Of a stretch of 64,000 bases of DNA, positions 1 to 8,574 are shown one piece after another. Position 1 is the stretch's first letter. Every line of letters begins with the position of its first letter. The notes under the pieces were generated by a model. That model searched no databases and had not been told where the DNA came from. It saw only the letters and a list, made by a program, of their open reading frames with translations. The stretch spans positions 62,001 through 126,000 of the forward strand of contig MWJO01000003.1 in the NCBI GenBank assembly GCA_002027195.1, in the 5' to 3' direction. Source of the stretch: Streptomyces sp. GKU 895 (GTDB taxonomy: Bacteria; Actinomycetota; Actinomycetes; Streptomycetales; Streptomycetaceae). The position numbers were made by a program, and so were the translations under genes.

Positions 1-146
1 TGCGAGAGGGCGGCTCATCCCTCGGGCAGCTTGGATAAATGTCGGAAGCTGTGCGTTTCTGCTGGAGCACGGTAGGGCTCGCCGGAAGGCCCGTCAACGC
101 TTCGGACGGTTTCGGCCTCGAGTCCGCACGTCTGACGCCTCCATCG

Positions 147-161
147 ATACATCCCATGTGT
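147..161. promoter_or_regulatory. Candidate operator ATACAT-CCC-ATGTGT
   Basis: An imperfect inverted repeat with a 3-bp spacer, 236 bp before the fucosidase start. It shares the ATACAT/ATGTAT half-site with the dyads at 28922, 28981 and 29421. Assigning it to the GntR/FCD regulator at 33592 is inference. Confidence 0.4.
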
Positions 162-254
162 GGCCTGATCGGTGAGGTGCTCGCTGAATCGGTCTGTGCT
201 GGGTGTCAGAAGAATGCGTCACAACACTAGACAGGCGTGTCATGCGTCATCGTT

Positions 255-269
255 AATCATCCAATGTAT
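255..269. promoter_or_regulatory. Candidate operator AATCAT-CCA-ATGTAT
   Basis: Second dyad of the same layout upstream of the fucosidase gene: left arm AATCAT, 3-bp spacer, right arm ATGTAT. The right arm is identical to the arm found at 28931 and 28990. Confidence 0.4.
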
Positions 270-396
270 GCGGGCGAAGGGAGACGGCGTCAGGACGCCC
301 ATGGGCTCCCGGACTCACTGGTCGAGTCGTGCTGCGGCCCTGCCCGAGATCGCTGAACCCGGATGAGTTTCCGACGATCCAACAGGAGGAACCACG

Positions 397-2739
397 GTGC
401 CGGAATCCCTCTCACGCAGATCGGTGCTCGCCGGTATGGCGGCCGTGACGGCGGCCGCCGCGGTCGGGTCCGTCGCGCTGACAACACCCGCGTACGCCGC
501 AACGGCCGCCGATCCCTTGCCGCTCCCGCCCCTGCGCATCCCCAAGACCGACCTGGGCCTCGAGCAGCAGCCCGATTCCAAGATCCAGTGGCTGCAGGAC
601 GCCAAGCTGGGCATGTTCATCCACTGGGGTGTGTACGCGGGGCCGGCCAAGGGCGAGTGGTGGATGCACAACGCCCCGATCACGCCGTCCGACTACCGGA
701 AGTACCTCACCGACGCCACAAGTGAGCAGTTCACCGCCGACGCCTACGACCCCACCGCGTGGGCGCAGTTGGCCAAGGACTTCGGCGCGAAGTACGTGAC
801 GCTGACGACGCGTCACCACGACGGGTTCGCACTGTGGCCGCTGAACCATCCCAATGCCTGGAGCTCCGGGCAGGCGCCACTGAACCGGGACTTCGTCAAG
901 GACTACGTGGCGGCGGTGCGGGCGGCCGGGCTGAAGGTGGGCCTGTACTACTCGCCGATCAACTGGCGCTACCCCGGCTACTACGACGTCACCGGCACCA
1001 ACTGTGCGACCAATCCCTGGAATTACACCACCGATCCCGCGCACAAGGAGAACGCGCGGATCATGAAGACCGAGGTGTACGAGTCGGTCAAGGAGCTGGT
1101 CACCCAGTACGGGGTGATCGACGACCTGTGGTGGGACGGCGGCTGGCTGGCGGAGCAGGGCAGTGACGCCGACGCGGCGTTCTTCTGGGAGCCCGGCCAG
1201 TACCGGGACACCGCCAACCAGTGGCCGGTGGACGCCGATTACGGCGAAACCGACGCCGGCGGCAAGCCGCTGGGGCTGATGGGCATGGTGCGCAAGCACC
1301 AGCCCGACATCGTCGCCAACCTGCGCTCCGGCTGGATGGGCGACTACATCAACGACGAGGGTTCCGGCGTGCCCACGGGGGCGATCCGCACCGGCAACCT
1401 AGTCGAGAAGGTCTTCACCGTCGGCAGTTCGTGGGGCTACAACGCCGACAACAAGGTCATGGGTTACGGCACCGCGATGAACATCCTGGTCAACTGCTGG
1501 GTGCGGAACATGACCGCGATGGTCAACGTCGGCCCGGACCGGCACGGCACCGTCTCCTCCGGCCAGGCGAACCTGCTGCGCCAGATCGGCGCCTTCATGA
1601 CCGCCTGCGGCCAGTCCGTCTACGGCACCCGCGGCGGCCCGTGGAACCCCGTCGACGGCCAGTACGGCTACACGTACAAGGACAACACGTTCTACGTCCA
1701 CCTGCTGCCCGGCTACAGCGGAACCTCCTTCACCACCGGGCCGGTCGGCGACGCCCAGGTCACCCGCGTGTTCGACGTACGCTCGGGCGCCAACCTGTCG
1801 TACACGGTCGGCGGTGACGGCCGGATCGCCATCAGCGGCATCGACCGCACCACCCACCCCCAGGACAGTGTCGTCGGCGTCACGCTCGACCGGTCCGTGC
1901 AGCCCGCCGACATCGCCGTCGGCAAGAGCGCCACCGCCGACAGCGAGGAAACCTCCAAGGGCAACACCGCGGCCAAGGCCGTCGACGGATCCACCGCCAC
2001 CCGCTGGTGCGCGAACAACGGCAACACCGGCCACTGGCTGAAGGTCGACCTCGGCTCCACCCGTTCCCTCACCGGCACCCGCATCGCCTGGGAGCTGGAC
2101 AAGACCAACTACCAGTACAAGATCGAGGGTTCGACCGACAGCACCACCTGGACCCTGCTCGCCGACCTCACCGCCACGGCCGCCACCAGTCAGGTGCAGG
2201 TCGCCCAGTTCCGGGCCCAGGCGCGGTACGTGCGCGTCACGGTCACCGGCCTGCCGGCCGGCGTGTGGGCCTCCATCCGCAACCTGGAGGTCTACGACCG
2301 GCCCTTCGCCGCGGACCTCGGCGCCTTCAAACTGGTCAACCGCAACAGCGGCAAGGTGCTGGACGTCAAGGACGCCGCGACCACCGACGGTGGCCTGATC
2401 ATCCAGTATCCCTGGACCGGCGGCCTCAACCAGCAGTGGAAGCTGCAGCCGAACGCGGACGGCTCCTACCGGCTGGTGAGCGCCAAGAGCGGCAAGGTCC
2501 TCGAAAGCCCCGACGGCTCCGCCCAGGGCGCGATCCTCGACCAGTCGGCCGACGACGGCGGCGACAACCAGTGGTGGAAGCTGGTCCCCTCCAGAACCAG
2601 CGGCTACTACCGGCTCGTCAACGTCCACAACGGCTGGTGCGCCGACGTCAAGGACGCCTCGACCAGCGACGCGGCCTACGTGATCCAGTGGCCCACCACC
2701 GACGGCCCCAACCAGGACTGGCAGGTCGTCGCCCTCTGA
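397..2739 (+). CDS. Secreted alpha-L-fucosidase (GH29) with CBM32 and ricin-type lectin domains
   Basis: Predicted exo-hydrolase releasing L-fucose from glycans outside the cell. The 780-residue product opens with a Tat-type signal (SRRSVLAG, residues 6-13) and a hydrophobic stretch ending near AYA. The GH29 catalytic domain follows to about residue 440. It shows the MFIHWGVY and TRHHDGF motifs and the nucleophile region LWWDGG, with Asp247 as the likely nucleophile. Next come an F5/8-type C (CBM32) module at about 505-640 and a RICIN beta-trefoil at about 645-780 with QQW/QDW repeats. The GTG start is chosen for its AGGAGGA site 6 bp upstream. The gene is monocistronic and lies 21 kb from a complete L-fucose catabolic operon on the same chromosome segment, which supports fucose as the product. 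Two candidate operators upstream resemble those of that operon. Confidence 0.93.
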   Translation: MPESLSRRSVLAGMAAVTAAAAVGSVALTTPAYAATAADPLPLPPLRIPKTDLGLEQQPDSKIQWLQDAKLGMFIHWGVYAGPAKGEWWMHNAPITPSDYRKYLTDATSEQFTADAYDPTAWAQLAKDFGAKYVTLTTRHHDGFALWPLNHPNAWSSGQAPLNRDFVKDYVAAVRAAGLKVGLYYSPINWRYPGYYDVTGTNCATNPWNYTTDPAHKENARIMKTEVYESVKELVTQYGVIDDLWWDGGWLAEQGSDADAAFFWEPGQYRDTANQWPVDADYGETDAGGKPLGLMGMVRKHQPDIVANLRSGWMGDYINDEGSGVPTGAIRTGNLVEKVFTVGSSWGYNADNKVMGYGTAMNILVNCWVRNMTAMVNVGPDRHGTVSSGQANLLRQIGAFMTACGQSVYGTRGGPWNPVDGQYGYTYKDNTFYVHLLPGYSGTSFTTGPVGDAQVTRVFDVRSGANLSYTVGGDGRIAISGIDRTTHPQDSVVGVTLDRSVQPADIAVGKSATADSEETSKGNTAAKAVDGSTATRWCANNGNTGHWLKVDLGSTRSLTGTRIAWELDKTNYQYKIEGSTDSTTWTLLADLTATAATSQVQVAQFRAQARYVRVTVTGLPAGVWASIRNLEVYDRPFAADLGAFKLVNRNSGKVLDVKDAATTDGGLIIQYPWTGGLNQQWKLQPNADGSYRLVSAKSGKVLESPDGSAQGAILDQSADDGGDNQWWKLVPSRTSGYYRLVNVHNGWCADVKDASTSDAAYVIQWPTTDGPNQDWQVVAL

Positions 2740-2774
2740 CCCACGGTCCGTGGTGCCGGGCCGTGACGGATCAC

Positions 2775-3557
2775 CTACGGCTGTGCAGCGTCGTCCTCAG
2801 GTGCTTCATGGGTGATCTCCGGTTCCAGACCGTCCGTCACAGCCGTGTGGCCTCGACCCGTTTCGGCGCGCCATGTCTGGAAGGCCCAGGCAGTGCCGGC
2901 GACGACAGTGAGGCCGAGGAGCCAGCCACCCAGAACGTCGCTGCACCAATGCACCCCGAGAGCGACTCGAGTGAAGCCGACGCCGAGGACGGAGAGCACG
3001 GACAGGCACCAGAACACGACCCGCCAGGCCCGCGGAACGAGCGGCAGCAGCACGAGCAGGAAGATGCCGAAGGACGTGGTCGCCGTCATGGCGTGCCCGG
3101 AAGGAAAGGAGTAGCCCGGCGCGTGGGCGACCGGGTCCTGCAGATCCGGCCTGGCCCGTTCCACCACCGTCTTGACCAGCAAGCCGATGAACCCGCCGGC
3201 GATGGCGGTCACCGCCGCCCACACGGCCAGACGCCACGCCCGGCGGTACACCAGCCACACCGTCAGCACCGCGACGGCCCCCCGCAGGGTCACCGGGTCC
3301 CAGACCCGGTCGGACAGCACGTGCAGTGTGCTTTCCCATGCGGGATGGTCGAGGACTGCGGTGTGCAGCCGTCGCGCGGCTCCCGTGTCCAGCCGTTGCA
3401 ACGGACGCCACCGGCCCTCGACCAGGATGAGCACCAGCCCGAAGAGGACCGCGCTGACGGCGGCCAGGCCGGCGGAGGCCAGCAGCCGGGCACCGTACCT
3501 GCGGTCGGCCTGCCGGCGCCGGTCCCGTGGGTTTCGCAAGGCTGCGTTCGTGCTCAT
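2775..3557 (-). CDS. PAP2-family membrane phosphatase
   Basis: Predicted integral-membrane phosphatidic acid or undecaprenyl-pyrophosphate phosphatase of 260 residues. All three PAP2 signature motifs are visible: KTVVERARP (K-x6-RP), SFPSGHAM (PSGH) and RVALGVHWCSD (R-x5-H-x3-D), so the catalytic histidines are present. About five or six hydrophobic segments surround them. The ATG at 3557 is chosen over longer in-frame starts because it has an AGGAGT site and begins 2 bp after the stop of the upstream YihY gene (TGACATG), which suggests translational coupling. It ends convergently 35 bp from the fucosidase gene. Its neighbours also act on lipid phosphates, so a phospholipid role is more likely than acid phosphatase activity; this is inference. 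Confidence 0.88.
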   Translation of the reverse strand: MSTNAALRNPRDRRRQADRRYGARLLASAGLAAVSAVLFGLVLILVEGRWRPLQRLDTGAARRLHTAVLDHPAWESTLHVLSDRVWDPVTLRGAVAVLTVWLVYRRAWRLAVWAAVTAIAGGFIGLLVKTVVERARPDLQDPVAHAPGYSFPSGHAMTATTSFGIFLLVLLPLVPRAWRVVFWCLSVLSVLGVGFTRVALGVHWCSDVLGGWLLGLTVVAGTAWAFQTWRAETGRGHTAVTDGLEPEITHEAPEDDAAQP

Positions 3558-3558
3558 G

Positions 3559-4512
3559 TCAGACTCCTGGGTCGTCCTGGATCGGTCCGGGGCGCCGGCC
3601 GCGCGCCGCTTCCAGTTGTGCTGCGAAGGACAGGCCGAGCAGCAGAGCGATGGACGTGAGGTAGGCCCACAGCAGCAGGGACATGAACGCGCTGAGGGGG
3701 CCGTAGACGGTGTCGAAGGAGCCACTGAGGTTGAGGTAGAGGCTCAGTACCGAGGTCAGGGCCATCCACAGCACGAGGTACACGGCCGCGCCGAAAGCGA
3801 GCCAGGTGTAGCCGGGTTGGTTGCGGCGTGGCGAACGGCGGAAGACGACGCTCGCGGAGATGAGGGCGAGCAGGAACCCGAGGGGCCAGCGCAGGATGTC
3901 CCAGGCGTGCAGGGTGCTGTCGCTCAGGCCGTAGACGGTGACCGCCGCCGCGGCGAGGTCGTCGCCGGCCACCATGAGGATGAATCCGAGACCCAGTGGG
4001 AGGCCGGCGCTGAGTGCCATCACCAGACCGCGCAGGTACTTGAGGTGGAAGGGGCGGTCGCGTTCGTTGCCGTAGATCCGGTTGGCACCCCGCTCGATCT
4101 GGCACATGGCGGTGGTGACGTTGACCAGGGAGAAGACGGCGCCGAACCAGAGGGCGACCTCGGCACCGGATCCGGAGTTGCGTCGGCTGCGGTCGAGCGC
4201 GTCGTCGACGACGGCCGCGCTCGGCCCCTGGGCGATCCGGTGAATGGTCAACTCCGCGAGCCTGCCGACTTTCTCGGTGTGCAGGCTGGTGGACAGACCG
4301 ACGAAGGCGATGGCGAAGGGGACGACTGCCAGCACCGTCTGCAGGGCGAGGGCCCGGGCGTGGCTGAAGCCGTCGGCGTAGCGGAAGCGGATGAACGCGT
4401 CGCGCAGCAAGGGCCAGCCGCCGTACCGGCGCAGCGCTGCCCAGGCCTCGTCGCCGGACAGTTCCTCTCCGGCCATGTCGCGCGTCTCGGGGACCTTTGT
4501 CGCCGTACCCAT
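3559..4512 (-). CDS. YihY/BrkB-family inner-membrane protein
   Basis: A 317-residue polytopic membrane protein of the YihY/virulence factor BrkB family (old name ribonuclease BN, a misassignment). It has about six hydrophobic segments between residues 55 and 300, a charged cytoplasmic N-terminus and the family-like region around FSHARALALQTVLAVVPF. No enzymatic activity is established for this family; transport of lipids or small molecules has been suggested. The gene starts 1 bp after the stop of the PAP2-kinase fusion gene and couples to the PAP2 gene below it, so the three form one operon. This context suggests a membrane-lipid job. Confidence 0.88.
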   Translation of the reverse strand: MGTATKVPETRDMAGEELSGDEAWAALRRYGGWPLLRDAFIRFRYADGFSHARALALQTVLAVVPFAIAFVGLSTSLHTEKVGRLAELTIHRIAQGPSAAVVDDALDRSRRNSGSGAEVALWFGAVFSLVNVTTAMCQIERGANRIYGNERDRPFHLKYLRGLVMALSAGLPLGLGFILMVAGDDLAAAAVTVYGLSDSTLHAWDILRWPLGFLLALISASVVFRRSPRRNQPGYTWLAFGAAVYLVLWMALTSVLSLYLNLSGSFDTVYGPLSAFMSLLLWAYLTSIALLLGLSFAAQLEAARGRRPGPIQDDPGV

Positions 4513-6276
4513 CTACTTCTCCCGTACGGGCAGCAGCATCGTCAGCGCGCCGGGGCTCGCCTCGACGCGCAGGCGGCGCCCGGGCGTCACAGGGTCGCCG
4601 TCCAGTTCGCGGGGCTGGGCGCGGTCGAAGGTGAACTCGGCCTGCCGGAAGGTGAAGAACGACACCGGCGCGTCGGTGCCGCGGGCCGGCTGCTGCTCGC
4701 CGGGGGCGCTCACCGCCGGCTGCGGGGAGGCTGTGCCGCGCAGCAGCGTCCACAGGGCGCTGATCCAGCCGCCCAGACCATGGGGATCGAGGATCAGCAG
4801 ATCGAGCCGCCCGTCGTCGGGGCGCGCGTCGGGGAGCAGGCGCATGCCGCCCTGCACCGCGCCGACGTTGCCGATCAGCACCATGCGGGCGGTGCGCCGG
4901 ACAGCCGCGGCGCCGTCCAGCCGTACGTCCACGGCCATGCGGGGGGTGCGCCGCCAGGCGCGGGGGGAGGGCGAGCACGTAGGCGGGCCAGCCCAGGAGG
5001 GACTTCGTGCCGTCATGGGCGTTGGCGCGTTGCAGCATGGCGGCGTCCAGCCCGGCGCGCACATGGCGGCGAAGTGCGTCGGGGGCAGGCCGTCGGCCTC
5101 GATGCGGCCGAGATCGACGCGTTGGACGGTGCCGCGCAGTGCGGCGTCCAGGGCATGGGCGGCAGACAGGGGCAGACGCAGGTTGCGGGCCAGGAGGTTG
5201 CCGGTCCCGCAGGGCACCAGTACGAGAGGGACCGCGCTGCCCGCCAAGGCGGTGGCCGCTGCCCGGAGTGTGCCGTCGCCACCGCAGACCACCACGAGGG
5301 CTGCGCCGTTGCGTACCGCTTCACTGCTCTGGCCGCCGCCGGGATCGTCCGCGGTTGTCTCGATGAACTTCGGTGCGTGGTGGCCGTGTCGCGCGAGGAC
5401 CTGCCGGAGCGCGTCGCGGTCGCCGGCGTCGGTGACCGTGGGATTGATGATGACCGCGACGTGGCCCGAACGCTGTCCGCGGCCCCCGGCCTCGGCCTCC
5501 GGCGTCGTCCCGGCCTCGGATGCCGGGGGAGCGGTCAGGAACCCCTCGGCCAGTACGGCGTGCCTGACGATCCACAGGGACAGGCCGCCGTTCACGAGGC
5601 CGCCCACGACATCGGTGGGGTGGTGCATGCCTCGGTAGAGCCGGGCGATGCCCACCACGACCGGGATCAGGAACAGGGCGCCGGCCACGACGCGCCGCCA
5701 CGGGCTGCGAACGCGGGAAAGGACGAGGACGGCCAGTCCTCCGTAGACGGCCGTCGCCGCGCCGGTGTGGCCCGAGGTGTAACTGGACGTGGGCAGTGAG
5801 CCGTCGAGACGGTGCACGTCGGGACGCTGCCGGTCCACTGCCTCGGTGATGGCCAGGAAGACCAGTGACTGCAACGACACGGCGAGCGCCAGGAACGTCG
5901 CCTGCCGCCACCTGGGCAGCTTCGGCATCAGGAGCAGACCGAGGCAGCTCACCACGGTCACGGCTATCACGGTCGCGGTGTTGCCGGCCTCGGAGGCGAT
6001 CGAGGACACAGCGGTGAGTGTGTCCGTACGCATCCGCTCGAAGGCGGAGTTGACCTGGTCCTCGACCGTCAGGGGCCACAGGCCGTACGCGGGGCCGGTG
6101 ATCAGCAGACCGATGCCTGTCATCAGCGCCGCCTGGCAGATCGTCAGCGCCCCGATCCAGCGGGCGGCCCAAGCCGTCCCACGCGGTGCCGCGGGGCCGT
6201 TGACGAGCGCTGCGAGACGTCCCGAGGGTCTCTCACCAGGCAACTCGGCTGGTCTTCCCGATACGGCGGTCGGCAT
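4513..6276 (-). CDS. PAP2 phosphatase fused to a diacylglycerol/sphingosine-kinase-like domain
   Basis: A 587-residue fusion. The N-terminal half (about 30-265) is a PAP2 membrane domain with DRQRP, SYTSGHTG and RLYRGMHHPTD motifs. The C-terminal half (about 290-587) is a DAGK/LCB5-type lipid kinase with VIINP, GGDGT and PCGTGNL motifs. The two activities would dephosphorylate and phosphorylate lipids. Codons between about 5057 and 4967 are read out of frame: the family motif GAGLDAAM is encoded in the neighbouring frame, and the reading returns to consensus at RAWRRTPRM. One missing base near 5055-5060 and one extra G at 4962-4967 would explain this, leaving the overall frame open but about 30 residues scrambled. 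It heads the three-gene lipid operon. Confidence 0.85.
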   Translation of the reverse strand: MPTAVSGRPAELPGERPSGRLAALVNGPAAPRGTAWAARWIGALTICQAALMTGIGLLITGPAYGLWPLTVEDQVNSAFERMRTDTLTAVSSIASEAGNTATVIAVTVVSCLGLLLMPKLPRWRQATFLALAVSLQSLVFLAITEAVDRQRPDVHRLDGSLPTSSYTSGHTGAATAVYGGLAVLVLSRVRSPWRRVVAGALFLIPVVVGIARLYRGMHHPTDVVGGLVNGGLSLWIVRHAVLAEGFLTAPPASEAGTTPEAEAGGRGQRSGHVAVIINPTVTDAGDRDALRQVLARHGHHAPKFIETTADDPGGGQSSEAVRNGAALVVVCGGDGTLRAAATALAGSAVPLVLVPCGTGNLLARNLRLPLSAAHALDAALRGTVQRVDLGRIEADGLPPTHFAAMCAPGWTPPCCNAPTPMTARSPSWAGPPTCSPSPRAWRRTPRMAVDVRLDGAAAVRRTARMVLIGNVGAVQGGMRLLPDARPDDGRLDLLILDPHGLGGWISALWTLLRGTASPQPAVSAPGEQQPARGTDAPVSFFTFRQAEFTFDRAQPRELDGDPVTPGRRLRVEASPGALTMLLPVREK

Positions 6277-6573
6277 GGATGCTCCCCCTGATCAACGTGA
6301 CACGGCGATGGCCGGGCCGAGGCTGGTCCTCCGGCTCAACGCCGTATGCCCGCTGAACCCCGGCCCAGACGCGTAGCGGTCGATCTTGGCGGGGTGCAGG
6401 GCGCCGGCGGACGCGCCCGCGGGCGGGGACACCGGCCGGTGACCGGCATTCACCGCTTCTGCACGAAGGTGTCTGTTTCGAGGAGTGTCACGGTCTCGGC
6501 AGGGCAAGCGGCTACTCGGGCTCGCTGGTCCGCCTCCACTGAGCCCACCTGAAGATCCGACGGGAGACAGCGC
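6277..6573. other. Divergent intergenic region
   Basis: About 300 bp between the lipid operon (minus) and the cardiolipin synthase gene (plus). It must hold both promoters, but I see no convincing -35/-10 pair, repeat or small gene. Long minus-strand frames across it are antisense to the synthase gene. Confidence 0.5.
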
Positions 6574-7796
6574 GTGATTCTTGACGGCATATCGACATCC
6601 CCCGCCGACGCTCCGGCTTCCGCCTCTGCACTCGCCGTGTCCGAGGCACGCAAGCAGCGCCTGCGCCGTCGACTGGAGCGGCTCATCGGTGTGGCTGCCA
6701 CCGAGGGAAACGAACTCGTCCGGCTGCGCAACGGTGATGAGATCTTTCCCGCGATGCTCCAGGCGATCCGCTCGGCGCGGCACACGATCGACATGATGAC
6801 GTTCGTGTACTGGCGTGGCGAGATCGCCCGGGACTTCGCCCGTGCGCTGGCCGACCGGGCGCGGGCGGGGGTGCGGGTCCGGCTGCTTCTGGACGGCTTC
6901 GGCGCCCAGAAGATCGAACGGCAGCTGCTCGATCTGATGGACGGAGCGGGCGTGCACGTGGCGTGGTTCCGCAAACCCGTGTGGCTGTCGCCCTTCAAAC
7001 AGAACCACCGCTGCCACCGCAAGGCCCTCATCGTCGATGAGCACACCGCTTTCACCGGAGGGGTCGGTATCGCCGAGGAATGGTGCGGCGACGCCCGGGG
7101 CCCGGGCGAATGGCGGGACACCCATGTGCAGGTGCGCGGTCCGGCCGTCGACGGCATCGCGGCCGCGTTCGCGCAGAACTGGGCCGAGTGCCATGAGGAA
7201 CTCTTCGACGACCGCGACCGCTTCACCGAACACCAGCAGGGCGGTTCGGCCGTCGTTCAGGTCGTACGCGGGTCGGCCAGCATCGGCTGGCAGGACATGC
7301 AGACACTCATCCGCGTCATGCTCACCTCCGCCGAGGAACGCTTCCGGCTCGCCACCGCCTACTTCGCACCCGACACGTACTTCATCGATCTGCTCTGCCG
7401 GACCGCCCGGCGCGGTGTACGCGTGGAGATCCTGCTCCCCGGCCCGCACACGGATCAGCGGGCCTGCCAGTTGGCCGGCCAACACCATTACGCGCGTCTG
7501 CTGCAGGCCGCGTCCACATCCGGCAGTACCAGCCGACCATGATGCACGCGAAGATCATCACGGTGGACTCGGTGGCCGCCCTGATCGGTTCCACCAACTT
7601 CAACCGCCGCTCCATGGACCACGACGAAGAGGTCATGCTCGCGGTCCTGGACGAGACCTTCACGGCGTCACTCGACCGCGACTACGAAGAGGACCTGAAG
7701 GACAGCGTGGCCATCGATCCCACCCGCTGGAGACGACGGGCGCTGCTCCAGCGCGCCAAGGAAGCAGCCGTCACGCCCATCCGACGCTTCCTCTGA
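6574..7796 (+). pseudogene. Phospholipase D/cardiolipin synthase, frameshifted between its two HKD motifs
   Basis: Predicted cardiolipin synthase-like enzyme (about 407 residues when repaired). The first PLD motif (HRCHRKALIVDE, HxKx4D) lies near residue 150. The second (MMHAKIITVDS) lies at 7539-7571 in another frame. Reading is lost at about 7509-7511, where GCCGCGTCC should be GCCGGCGTCC: restoring one G gives a continuous QAGVHIRQYQPTMMHAK. As written, the first frame ends at 7542 without the second catalytic motif. The start is the GTG at 6574. This is one of many single-base losses in the window, so sequencing error is at least as likely as real inactivation. The divergent operon also handles lipid phosphates. 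Confidence 0.85.
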
Positions 7797-7803
7797 CGAC
7801 CGT

Positions 7804-7914
7804 CGCGGCGATGGCGGACACCTCAAGGACGATGCCGACGCCCGGCGGTTCCTGACCGACGACATGACCGGGGCGTTCCGCGCCCGCGGCATCGAGCTCG
7901 ACGTCGGGGCATGA
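7804..7914 (+). pseudogene. Start-less coding remnant, unknown family
   Basis: About 36 codons with strong G/C third-position bias read through to a TGA at 7912, ending FRARGIELDVGA. There is no start codon or ribosome binding site, and the frame begins immediately after the cardiolipin synthase stop. It looks like the 3' end of a gene whose 5' part was deleted. I do not recognise the family. Confidence 0.35.
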
Positions 7915-7969
7915 TCAGCTCGGCCCGACGCCGTCGCCCGGCTCCGGCCTCGACTGCCCGCAAAAGCAC

Positions 7970-7987
7970 CTCCCGCCGAGGCGGGAG
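7970..7987. terminator. Hairpin between convergent genes
   Basis: Perfect 7-bp GC stem CTCCCGC/GCGGGAG with a 4-nt loop, between the plus-strand remnant and the minus-strand LysE remnant. It could end transcription from both sides; there is no strong U tract. Confidence 0.5.
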
Positions 7988-7993
7988 CGGCGG

Positions 7994-8509
7994 TCAGTCC
8001 GTGTGCCCGGTCGCGGCCACGGTGACGCCCAGCCCGATCATCGTGAGCCCGCCCACGCCGCCGATGGCCGCGAGGCGCCGGGGCGAGCGGGCGAACCAGT
8101 CCCGCGCCGTCGCGGCCGTCAGACCCCACAGACTGTCGAAGACGACCGCCATGAGGTTGAAGACCAGGCCGAGCAGCAGTATCTGCGTCACGACGTTCCC
8201 CCGGTCGCGGTCGACGAACTGGGGGAGGACCGCGGCGAAGAAGACGATCGTCTTGGGATTCGACACCCCGACGACGAACCCCTCCCAGAGCGTGACCAGT
8301 CCACCTCGGGCGGCCCGGTCGGCCTCGAACGCGGCGCGCATCGACCGTCGAGTGCGCAGTGCCTTGACCCCGAGGTACACGAGATAGGCGGCACCGGCCA
8401 GTTTCAGCGACAGGAACAGCACGGCCGACCGTTCCACGATCGATCCGATCCCGCACGCCACGGCCCCGACCAGGACGTACGCCCCGAGGGTGTTGCCGAC
8501 GACCGTCAC
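7994..8509 (-). pseudogene. LysE/RhtB-family amino-acid exporter, 5'-truncated
   Basis: Encodes the C-terminal three quarters of a LysE-type exporter, including VGNTLGAYVLV, the KLAGAAYLVYLGVKAL segment and the GVSNPKT motif followed by further membrane helices. The family's first 45 or so residues (first helix and the PGP region) are absent. The recognisable sequence starts at VTVVGNTLG near 8509, only about 65 bp after the stop of the SpoIIE-type gene. The loss is too large for a base-calling error, so a deletion between the two genes is likely. A GTG at 8509 could start translation of the fragment, but an exporter lacking its first helix would probably not work. Confidence 0.75.
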
Positions 8510-8574
8510 CTGGCCGGTCGACCCCGCGGCACAGCGTCGACTGCCGCCCGACCGGACGGACGAAACGGGGACGC

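Larger units (their letters stand above)
1..396. other. Upstream region of the fucosidase gene
   Basis: No convincing gene lies here. The stretch holds two dyad sequences (147-161 and 255-269) related to those in the fucose-operon intergenic region, and an AGGAGGA ribosome binding site at 384-390 just before the GTG start at 397. Short reading frames in this stretch have no Streptomyces-like third-position bias. Confidence 0.6.

Noticed and set aside
3172..5799. Long plus-strand frame of 875 codons over the lipid operon
   Set aside because: It is antisense to the YihY and PAP2-kinase genes, whose motifs are clear; high GC opens long antisense frames. The Gln/Gly/Arg-rich translation has no domain.
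6292..7488. Minus-strand frame of 398 codons over the cardiolipin synthase gene
   Set aside because: Antisense to two recognisable PLD motifs; no family features of its own.
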